A stretch of 64,000 nucleotides of DNA from Occallatibacter savannae (lineage in GTDB: Bacteria; Acidobacteriota; Terriglobia; Terriglobales; Acidobacteriaceae): positions 1,488,001-1,552,000 of the forward strand of contig NZ_QFFY01000001.1 of NCBI RefSeq assembly GCF_003131205.1, read 5' to 3'. The notes under the pieces were generated by a model, which ran no database searches, was not told the DNA's origin, and worked only from the letters and a program-made list of their open reading frames with translations. This document shows positions 57,353 through 64,000 of the stretch, piece by piece. Position 1 is the stretch's first letter, and each line of letters opens with the position of its first letter. A program made the translations under genes and the position numbers.

Positions 57353-58849
57353 TCACGGCATAGCGTCGATGCCATCCTGAGGGAAAAAGATCCGGAACAC
57401 TGTGCCGTGGCGCTGCGCGTCGGTGGACGTGCGAACCGAAATGCGGCCGTGATGCTTGCGCACGATGCTCTGCGTGGCCCACAACCCGAGCCCCGTGCCG
57501 GTCTCTTCCTTGGTTGTAAAGAAGGGTTCGAAGAGCCGTTTCTGCATGGCATCCGGAATGCCGTGGCCGTTGTCTGCAACCGTGACAATGATGCCCGGCC
57601 GTAAAGTTTCACCCCAGCTGCACCCTCTGCGGATGCGGAGTCGGATGCGCCCTTCACTCCGAAGCGCGTCGAGTGCGTTGCCGACAAGATTGGCAAACGC
57701 GTGGCGCAGATCGTTGTGAAAGCAGAGCAGCGGAGATCCCGGCTTGAATTCACGGATGATTGTCGCGTGTTGCTGGTGGAGCCTGGAGGCGAAGAGCGGG
57801 ATCATCGACTCCATAATCTCGGCCAAGTCGGCGCGCAAAGGAGCGGTGAGCTGTTTGTGAAAGCGCAGGGTCTGCGTCACAACACGCGAAACCCGGGAGA
57901 GTTCCTTGTCGGCAGACTCGAGGAACTCGCGCGTCTGCGGATCGAGGCTGCCATTCGAGAGCGCCAGGTAAATCAGATTGGTCACGGCACCCAACGGGTT
58001 ATTGATTTCGTGAGCCATGCTGGCTGCGAAGCGGCTGGCGGTGGCGAGCTTCTCCGCCTGTCGAAGCGCCTCTTCGCTTTTGCGCAGTGCAGTGAGGTCC
58101 TGGATGAAGGCGATGTACTGGTCGCTTGAACCCTCGAGCAGCGTGTATCCGCACATGATCGGAACACGGCTTCCATCTTTGCGGATATATTCCTTCTCGT
58201 AAGGTGTGCACGATCCGCGCGCGGCGGCTTCCGCGATATGAGCCTGGTCGAGGGGGCCATACTCCGCCGGCGTCATCGTGTCCCACCGAACCTTACCCGC
58301 CTCTAGATCGGCGCGCGTGTAGCCGGTGATGCGCAGGAACTCATCGTTGGCTTCGGTGATAGCGCCGAACCGATCGGGTATGTGAATGCCAAGCAGATCT
58401 GCGGCAAAGAGCTTTTGAAAGCGAGACTCCACGGCTCGCGCTTTCATTTCTGCGATTCGGCTGTCGGTTACGTCGCGGGACACGCCAACAGTACCGATCA
58501 CCCGGCCCGATGCGTCCAGCCAGGGCGCCTTGACGGTGTGCAGGTACGCGGGCCTTCCGTCGAGGATGAGTTCCTGTTCGATTGTGATGGACCGTCCGCT
58601 TTGCTGTACGCGCAGATCTTCATCCCTCCATCGCGCTGCAGTCTCGGGGGGAAAGATCTCCATGTCTGTTTTACCGACGATCTCATCCGGCTCAAGGTCG
58701 AGCGCATGAGCCCCCGCCGCGTTCATAGCAATGTAAGTGCCGCTTAGATCTTTGATGTACACAAAATCAATGCTGGCATCGAAGAACGCGCGCAGCAGAT
58801 CCTGCTCGTCAGGCAGCACAGAATGCGAAGTGTGACTTTGGTCGGACAT
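57353..58849 (-). CDS. PAS sensor histidine kinase
   Basis: The ATG at 58849 (MSDQSHTSHSVLPDEQ) gives 498 residues; the frame continues upstream but without kinase-like sequence. Two PAS domains (about 20-140 and 150-265) precede a HisKA domain with the H-box FAASMAHEINNPLG (His about 280), an N-box NLVGNALDAL, G1 VADNGHGIP, F-box FEPFFTTK and G2 GTGLGL. No membrane segments, so it is cytoplasmic. No response regulator is next to it. The two genes downstream on the same strand (DUF3142 and unknown) may be co-transcribed. Confidence 0.92.
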   Translation of the reverse strand: MSDQSHTSHSVLPDEQDLLRAFFDASIDFVYIKDLSGTYIAMNAAGAHALDLEPDEIVGKTDMEIFPPETAARWRDEDLRVQQSGRSITIEQELILDGRPAYLHTVKAPWLDASGRVIGTVGVSRDVTDSRIAEMKARAVESRFQKLFAADLLGIHIPDRFGAITEANDEFLRITGYTRADLEAGKVRWDTMTPAEYGPLDQAHIAEAAARGSCTPYEKEYIRKDGSRVPIMCGYTLLEGSSDQYIAFIQDLTALRKSEEALRQAEKLATASRFAASMAHEINNPLGAVTNLIYLALSNGSLDPQTREFLESADKELSRVSRVVTQTLRFHKQLTAPLRADLAEIMESMIPLFASRLHQQHATIIREFKPGSPLLCFHNDLRHAFANLVGNALDALRSEGRIRLRIRRGCSWGETLRPGIIVTVADNGHGIPDAMQKRLFEPFFTTKEETGTGLGLWATQSIVRKHHGRISVRTSTDAQRHGTVFRIFFPQDGIDAMP

Positions 58850-59116
58850 AGGTCGAGCGATGGAGCGGTATGCCTTCCAGCGCAACAATCCCAGGTCCCA
58901 ACGGAAGGGTGGTTCGGCCCGAGTACAACTTCGAACGGTCCGCTTAGTGTACGGGGCCAAAAATAAGAAGTCCACAAGGATCCTGCAAACAGCATCAGAG
59001 GTGCAGGTTAGCTTCGATTCCAGTTCGATTTCGCCCTTGCGGCAACCTAGAATGGAACAACGCGGCGTCAGGCTCGATTCGGCTGCGCGAAAAGGCATCC
59101 CTGGAGGAACGATTTG

Positions 59117-60367
59117 ATGGCGGCACCTGCGGCAACGAAACGGACTCATGAGCAAAAGCTGGATCTGCTGGCAGAAGTGGCAGTCAAAGTCGGGCTGGGA
59201 TTGAAGGAAGGCCAGGAGCTCCTCATGACTGCGTCCCTGGATTCGGTTCCTCTGGCGCGCCGCATCACGGAGCATGCCTATCGAGCAGGCGCGCACCTCG
59301 TGACTGTGCTCTATGTCGACGATGACGCGGCACTCATGCGTTATCACTTTGCCCCAGATGCGGCCTTTGACAAGGCTGCGAAATGGCTCTACGACGGCAT
59401 GGGCGAGGCTTTTCGAAGCGGCGCGGCGCGTCTGGCAATCACCGGTGGCAATCCTTCATTGCTGTCGAACGAGGACCCAGCAAAGGTCGGGCGCGCGAAC
59501 CGCGCGGTATCGCAGGCATACCGGCCGGCGCTGGAGTTGATTACGCGCCACGAAATCAACTGGACCATCGTGTCGAGCGCGACGCCCGCGTGGGCAGCGC
59601 AACTGTATCCGAATGACAGTCCGGAAGTGGCTCTGGACAAGCTCTGGGACGCAATCTTCCAGACCACACGAATCAATGTGGACGACCCGGTGAGCGACTG
59701 GAAGAGACACGATGCCGGACTGCAAAAACGTGCCGCGTATCTCAATGAGAAGCGCTACTCTGCGCTGAAGTATCGCGGGCCGGGCACGGACTTCACGCTG
59801 GGCCTGGCCGACGATCACGTGTGGATGGGTGGAGGAACGACGGCAGGCAATGGAGTCTACTGCATCCCGAATATGCCGACAGAAGAAGTCTTCAGCATGC
59901 CGCACAAGGATCGCGCAGACGGAACCGTAACAGCAACCAAGCCGCTGTCGCATCAGGGCACGATGATCGAAGGCATCCAGGTACGTTTTGAAAAAGGCCG
60001 GATCGTGGAAGCTCACGCGAGCCGCGGCGAAGAGGTGCTGCAGAAGCTCATCGATACCGATGACGGGGCGCGTAGATTGGGCGAAGTGGCACTGGTTCCG
60101 GCCTCGTCTCCAATTGCTGCAAGCGGGTTGGTGTTTCTGAATACGCTCTTCGATGAAAATGCCGCGTCGCATATTGCGTTGGGTCAGGCCTACTCCTCCT
60201 GTGTAAAAGACGGCGACAAACTGAGCAAAGATGAACTCGCTGCCAAGGGCGCGAATGACAGCTTGATTCACGTCGACTGGATGATCGGATCGGACAAGCT
60301 CGACATCGATGGAGTGACAGCAACTGGAACCGTAGAGCCGCTGATGCGCAACGGTGAATGGGCGTAG
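59117..60367 (+). CDS. M29 aminopeptidase (AmpS/PepS-like)
   Basis: The ATG at 59117 follows CTGGAGG. The 416-residue protein has no signal peptide. The metal site is complete: Glu in NMPTEEVF, Glu in RRLGEVALV, His in ASHIALGQAY with the nearby Tyr, and the His-Asp pair in IHVDWMIGS. M29 enzymes are dimeric metal-dependent exopeptidases that trim N-terminal residues in the cytoplasm. The gene is followed by a G-rich stretch and then lactate dehydrogenase, which may be co-transcribed. Confidence 0.92.
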   Translation: MAAPAATKRTHEQKLDLLAEVAVKVGLGLKEGQELLMTASLDSVPLARRITEHAYRAGAHLVTVLYVDDDAALMRYHFAPDAAFDKAAKWLYDGMGEAFRSGAARLAITGGNPSLLSNEDPAKVGRANRAVSQAYRPALELITRHEINWTIVSSATPAWAAQLYPNDSPEVALDKLWDAIFQTTRINVDDPVSDWKRHDAGLQKRAAYLNEKRYSALKYRGPGTDFTLGLADDHVWMGGGTTAGNGVYCIPNMPTEEVFSMPHKDRADGTVTATKPLSHQGTMIEGIQVRFEKGRIVEAHASRGEEVLQKLIDTDDGARRLGEVALVPASSPIAASGLVFLNTLFDENAASHIALGQAYSSCVKDGDKLSKDELAAKGANDSLIHVDWMIGSDKLDIDGVTATGTVEPLMRNGEWA

Positions 60368-60378
60368 AGCAGGAATTA

Positions 60379-60402
60379 GGGATTGGGGATCAGGGAACAG
60401 GG
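60379..60402 (+). other. G-quadruplex-capable G-runs
   Basis: Four runs of three or more G (60379-60381, 60385-60388, 60393-60395, 60400-60402) with loops of 3-4 bases satisfy the intramolecular G-quadruplex pattern. They sit in the 79-base gap between the M29 and LDH genes. GGGATT-type words make it look like a degenerate tandem repeat. Confidence 0.55.
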
Positions 60403-60446
60403 ATTAGAACCGGTAATTTGAATCTCGCGGGTCGGGCGAGGGACGC

Positions 60447-61385
60447 ATGGGAAAGATTGGGATCATTGGTGCGGGAAGCGTCGGGGCAACTATCGCCTAT
60501 GCGGCGCTGATTCGCGGAGTAGCGCGAGAGATTGACCTCTTCGATATCGCGCGAACGAAGGTCGATGCTGAGGTTCTGGACCTTAACCACGGGCTTCTGT
60601 TTCTGCCGCAAGCGTGCGTCGAAGGATCGGACGACGTCGAGGTTTTGCGCGGAGCAGATGTAGTGGTGATGACCGCTGGCGCAAAGCAGAAGCCGGGGCA
60701 GACGCGCATGGATCTGGCAGAGGCGAATGCGGGCATCTGCAAGAAGCTGCTGCCTGAGGTCATGCGGGTGGCTCCGGATGCGCTGCTGCTCATGGTGACC
60801 AACCCGGTAGACGTGGTGACAGAGATCGCCCTCAAAATTACTGGACTGCCCTGGCAGAGCGTAATCGGCTCGGGCACCGTGCTGGACAGTTCGCGATTCC
60901 GGTACCTGGTAGCGAAACACTGCAACGTGGCCGTGCAGAACGTTCACGCCTACATCGCAGGCGAGCACGGCGACTCCGAGATTCCGCTGTGGGCGAGCGC
61001 GACGATCGGTTCCATCCCCCTGAGCCAGTGGAGCGTGCCGGGCCACGGGCGACTGACCGCCAGCGATAAAGACGCGATCGTTAAGAACGTGAAAGAAGCT
61101 GCGTACCAGGTGATTCAGGGCAAAGGCGCGACAAACTACGCCGTGGGCCTGGCCGTATGCAACATCCTCGAAGCGATTCTGCACAACGAGCGGCGCGTGC
61201 TTCCGGTGAGCGGACAGCTTTGTCAGTTCCGTGGCATGGAGGAGGTTTGCCTGAGCCTGCCGCGGATCGTGGGCCGCAGCGGCATGGAGGCTCCTCTGCC
61301 GATTCCAATGACGGTGGACGAAGAAACCGGGCTGCAGGAGAGCGCGGAGCGGATTCGAAGCGTGGTTCGCGGGCTTGGATATTAG
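60447..61385 (+). CDS. ldh: L-lactate dehydrogenase
   Basis: The 312-residue protein reduces pyruvate to lactate with NADH. The Rossmann start is IIGAGSVGATIAY (GxGxxG at 8-13), the substrate-loop AGAKQKPGQTRMDL has the Gln that separates lactate from malate dehydrogenases, TNPVDVVTE and the catalytic His in AYIAGEHGDSEIPLW are present. Length fits. Its stop overlaps that of the convergent gene. It may share a transcript with the M29 peptidase upstream. A malate dehydrogenase is less likely because of the Gln. Confidence 0.9.
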   Translation: MGKIGIIGAGSVGATIAYAALIRGVAREIDLFDIARTKVDAEVLDLNHGLLFLPQACVEGSDDVEVLRGADVVVMTAGAKQKPGQTRMDLAEANAGICKKLLPEVMRVAPDALLLMVTNPVDVVTEIALKITGLPWQSVIGSGTVLDSSRFRYLVAKHCNVAVQNVHAYIAGEHGDSEIPLWASATIGSIPLSQWSVPGHGRLTASDKDAIVKNVKEAAYQVIQGKGATNYAVGLAVCNILEAILHNERRVLPVSGQLCQFRGMEEVCLSLPRIVGRSGMEAPLPIPMTVDEETGLQESAERIRSVVRGLGY

Positions 61386-62110
61386 TGCTGAAGCTGAAAC
61401 TGGTAGTCGCTATAGTCGATGTTCACCGCGGTACGACCGAAGAGGAAGCTTGAAGATTCGGCATGGGCGTGGGTAGCCATCGCATAGCCCGTCATCTTCA
61501 CATAGCGGCGCATCATGGATGTTCTCCCAGCGAACACGGACGGCTTCTTGGAAGCCACGCCATCGACTTCGACCAGCGTGTGATCGCGCGCGTCTACCCA
61601 TAGTGTTCCTTCGACCATGTTCGGAGCTTTGCGATGCGGTGCGATCGCAACGGCTACGCAGTTGCGGCCATCGATAACGCGTGTTACTCCCGGCTTCAAC
61701 TGCATGTCGTAATTCGCAGTGGTGAACCAGGACTGCGCAACGCGCGACGGATCGTTGATGGCCTTCTCGTTCTCGAGAAGAGGGTAGAGGCCAAACTTCA
61801 GCACGACGGCTGAGCCTGACTGCTTAAGAACCGTGTAGCTCTTCCCTGCCCCTTTCTTGTAGGTAACGCGAACCGTCATCTCGGCTGCAGGATGGGTCTG
61901 GTCTTCGCCACGATAGACAACATAGCGCTCGATGTTCGAGTACTCAAGAACGTTGTTGTGGCGCGAGATGTTGGCGGCGTCGAGATCGCGAATAATGGCA
62001 GAGGGATCGGGCTGCTGAGCGCGCGATGCGCAGAGGCCGAGGATCGGCAAGAAGCCGATCGCGATTGCGCCTGCTGTATGAAGTCTTCTCAACTCGCGTC
62101 CAACCGTCAC
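61382..62110 (-). CDS. secreted LolA/LppX-superfamily-like protein
   Basis: The 242-residue protein starts with a signal peptide (AIAIGFLPILGLCASRAQ). The mature chain is beta-rich with a pattern like outer-membrane-lipoprotein-sorting proteins: AAEMTVRVTYKKGAGKSYTV, KPGVTRVIDGRNCVAVAIAP, GTLWVDARDHTLVEVDG and YVKMTGYAMATHAHA. I infer a LolA-like fold binding a hydrophobic ligand. It overlaps the LDH stop by three bases and diverges from the secretin-N-like gene. Confidence 0.7.
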   Translation of the reverse strand: MTVGRELRRLHTAGAIAIGFLPILGLCASRAQQPDPSAIIRDLDAANISRHNNVLEYSNIERYVVYRGEDQTHPAAEMTVRVTYKKGAGKSYTVLKQSGSAVVLKFGLYPLLENEKAINDPSRVAQSWFTTANYDMQLKPGVTRVIDGRNCVAVAIAPHRKAPNMVEGTLWVDARDHTLVEVDGVASKKPSVFAGRTSMMRRYVKMTGYAMATHAHAESSSFLFGRTAVNIDYSDYQFQLQH

Positions 62111-62279
62111 GCCGTCATTCTTGCATCTTCAGGGTTCGATGCAGTGTGACGCGATCGCGGCACTTTCGAAAAGATTACGAGCGATCAAGGGTCAGCCGCG
62201 TCATGTGTGTATGTAGATGAACGGCGGCAGAACTGGCGCCGCGAAATCCACGAAAACACTTCAGATCGAGAGGCTTGCA

Positions 62280-63005
62280 ATGAGTGCTTACAAACAGAAG
62301 TGTGTCTGGCTGGGGGCGAGTGCCGCCGCTGTGTTCACGATGTGCGCGGCCGGCGCGATTGCCCAGGGGCCTGAAAAATCTGAGCAGCGCTATGAGACCT
62401 TTACGCTGAAGAACGCGACCAATCAGCGCACGGCCAACGACATACAGACGGCACTCAGGAACATGATTCCGGCCGCAAAGGTTTATTACGCCGCCACCGA
62501 GAATACGCTATCCGTCAGCGGGCGTGCAGAGGATGTGGCGCTGGCCCAGAGAATACTCGCAGATCTGGACAAGCCGCAGAAACTCTACCGCGTGACGTAC
62601 ACGATCAACGACGGGCACGCCGCTCCGAGGAGGCTGACCATGCTTGTTTCACCAGGGCGAAGAGGAATTACGAAGCAAGGTACGCGGGTGCCGATCATGA
62701 CGGGGTCATACAAAGAGAGCGGCGCGCACGACGCAAATACGCAGTTTCAATACCAGGATATCGGGCTGAACGTGGATGCGGACATCGAGGGATACGGGGA
62801 TGGGCAACGGCTCACCTCGAAGATCGAAGCGACGAGCGTATCTGACCAGAAGTCGAATGTCGGAATTCAGGATCCGCTGGTGGACCAATCTGTGCTGGAA
62901 GCGCAGTCGTTTGTAAACTCTTCGAAGCCTGTGATGCTGGGATCGATCGATCTGGCAGAAGGCAAGCACATGGATGTGCAGGTGGCAATTGAAGCAGTGC
63001 AGTAG
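62280..63005 (+). CDS. secreted secretin-N-like protein
   Basis: The ATG at 62280 follows GAGAGG; the signal peptide is KQKCVWLGASAAAVFTMCAA. Residues 35-95 (TFTLKNATNQRTANDIQTAL, then KVYYAATENTLSVSGRAEDV and AQRILADLDKP) match the short N1-type modules of secretin proteins. The C-terminal 140 residues form a beta-rich domain (VTYTINDGHAAPRRLTMLVS, QYQDIGLNVDADIEG). No secretin channel domain follows, so it is not a secretin itself. It may be a partner of a secretion or pilus channel. Confidence 0.7.
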   Translation: MSAYKQKCVWLGASAAAVFTMCAAGAIAQGPEKSEQRYETFTLKNATNQRTANDIQTALRNMIPAAKVYYAATENTLSVSGRAEDVALAQRILADLDKPQKLYRVTYTINDGHAAPRRLTMLVSPGRRGITKQGTRVPIMTGSYKESGAHDANTQFQYQDIGLNVDADIEGYGDGQRLTSKIEATSVSDQKSNVGIQDPLVDQSVLEAQSFVNSSKPVMLGSIDLAEGKHMDVQVAIEAVQ

Positions 63006-63065
63006 CGTAGGGGTTTGCCGGCCGGTGCTTCGCATGAGAATCGAAAGCAACCGGCCGGGGTCAAC

Positions 63066-64000
63066 TTAGTTGGGAAGGAAGACAGACCGGACACACTGGT
63101 CCGTCTTGTTCTTGAACATCTCGTAGCCGCGAGCAGCTTCTTCCAGCGGGAATCGATGCGTGGCGAGGAACGAGAGATCGAACTCGCCTTTTTGAGCGTG
63201 CTCGATCATGCGGCGCATGTACTTTTGCCCGTGCTGCTGCGCCGTACGAACTGTGAGTCCCTTGTTCATGATGACGCCAATGGGAAATTTATCCATCAGC
63301 CCGTAGACGCCGAGAATCGAGAGCGTTCCGCCCTTGCGCACGGCCATGATTGCCTCGCGCAGTGCGCCGCCGCGATCGGTCTCCATCCGCATTGCCTGCT
63401 TCACGCGGTCGTAGGCGTATTGGACGCCGGTACCGTGCGCTTCCATGCCGACGGCGTCGATGCAGGAGTCCGGCCCGCGGCCGCCAGTCATGTCTTTGAG
63501 AACTTCCAGGACGCTGTCGACCCCTTCGTAGTTGATAGTGACGGAGCCGACGTGCTTGCGCGCCATCTCCAGCCGTTCCGGGAACCGGTCAATTCCGATC
63601 ACGCGCCCGGCGCCCATCAGGTATGCGGCTTTCTGCGCGGCAAGGCCAACCCCGCCACATCCCCAGACGGCCACGGTGTCACCCGGTGCGATGTCGCAGA
63701 AGTCCGCACCCATATAACCCGTCGGTCCCGCATCGGAGAGGAAGATGACCTGCTCGTCCCGAAGCCCTTCGGGTACCTCGAAGCAATCCGTATCCGCGTG
63801 GGGAATGCGCACGTATTGCGCATGCGCTCCTGCGTATCCTCCAAACGCGTGCGTGTACCCGTAGATTCCCGCTGTCGGATAACCGAGCAGCGGCTCCTGA
63901 AGATTCGCGTTTGGATTCGTGTTGTCGCAGAGCGACCAGAGGTCGTGCTTGCAATACCAGCAGCTGCCGCAGCAGACGAACGACGGGATAACGACGCGGG
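63066..64000 (-). CDS. zinc-dependent alcohol dehydrogenase (5' end cut)
   Basis: The gene runs leftward and its start lies beyond the window. Visible are structural-zinc Cys residues in VCCGSCWYCKHDLWSLCDN, then GYTHAFGGYAGAHAQYVRIP, the NAD-binding GCGGVGLAAQKAAYLMGA and a VIGIDRFPERL strand-turn, ending in a DQCVRSVFLPN tail. It belongs to the medium-chain group that includes glutathione-independent formaldehyde dehydrogenases. NAD preference is suggested by IGIDR. The substrate cannot be told. Confidence 0.88.
   Translation of the reverse strand, partial: RVVIPSFVCCGSCWYCKHDLWSLCDNTNPNANLQEPLLGYPTAGIYGYTHAFGGYAGAHAQYVRIPHADTDCFEVPEGLRDEQVIFLSDAGPTGYMGADFCDIAPGDTVAVWGCGGVGLAAQKAAYLMGAGRVIGIDRFPERLEMARKHVGSVTINYEGVDSVLEVLKDMTGGRGPDSCIDAVGMEAHGTGVQYAYDRVKQAMRMETDRGGALREAIMAVRKGGTLSILGVYGLMDKFPIGVIMNKGLTVRTAQQHGQKYMRRMIEHAQKGEFDLSFLATHRFPLEEAARGYEMFKNKTDQCVRSVFLPN

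Noticed and set aside
58850..59347. Long N-terminal extension of the histidine kinase frame with several Cys residues
   Set aside because: The extension is not protein-like, crosses the promoter region of the divergent M29 gene and lacks a ribosome site; the ATG at 58849 begins a normal PAS kinase.

Overview
The window looks like a chromosomal piece of an acidobacterium, most likely class Terriglobia (subdivision 1). The basis is the family content: a very long VWFA-related protein of the acidobacterial type, an Oar-like TonB-dependent receptor with an N-terminal carboxypeptidase-regulatory-like fold, a CRTAC1/UnbV protein, ABC-2 permease/M1 peptidase fusions, many secreted TPR proteins, and intergenic hairpin repeats. 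This is inference from families, not from a marker-gene tree.

Left part (about 1-16.1 kb) is accessory DNA: small orphan genes, degenerate or duplicated fragments, hairpin-rich non-coding stretches, a SpoIIE-type phosphatase with a 7TM sensor, a collagen-stalk/beta-propeller surface protein, an HGGxSTG gene pair, and at 11.1-16.1 kb a mobile-element module (overlapping small genes, winged-helix protein, excisionase-like protein, tyrosine recombinase) that ends next to the 3' end of a tRNA-Arg(CCT), the probable integration site. I found no second attachment site in the window, so the far end of the element is unresolved.

Middle part (16.3-29.4 kb) is ordinary chromosome: rlmN, an M16 peptidase, a type IV prepilin, a LolA-like carrier, a GAF protein, a SRPBCC/TetR divergent pair with a clear palindromic operator, a neutral zinc metallopeptidase and a large secreted TPR protein.

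From 29.8 to 42.6 kb lies a block of envelope proteins (TonB-dependent receptor, CRTAC1/UnbV beta-propeller, two TPR-rich proteins, VWFA-related giant, PD40 protein with a CxxCH motif) that may work together in uptake or processing of an unknown substrate. It is followed by an ABC ATPase plus ABC-permease/M1-aminopeptidase fusion (42.6-47.1 kb), a frameshifted alpha/beta hydrolase, a DUF3303 protein, an alkaline-phosphatase-fold enzyme, an S53 (sedolisin-like) peptidase, a TraB/GumN protein, two M29-type aminopeptidases, a PAS histidine kinase with a DUF3142/unknown-protein pair downstream, lactate dehydrogenase, and a zinc alcohol dehydrogenase cut by the window end. Peptidases are strikingly numerous (M16, neutral zinc, M1, S53, two M29), which fits a proteolytic, oligotrophic soil lifestyle.

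The features most worth a second look are the hairpin that buries the apparent lolA start codon, the promoter/operator and possible leaderless start in the integrase module, the broken duplicate of the HGGxSTG gene, the seven-repeat propeller on a collagen stalk, and the envelope-protein block.
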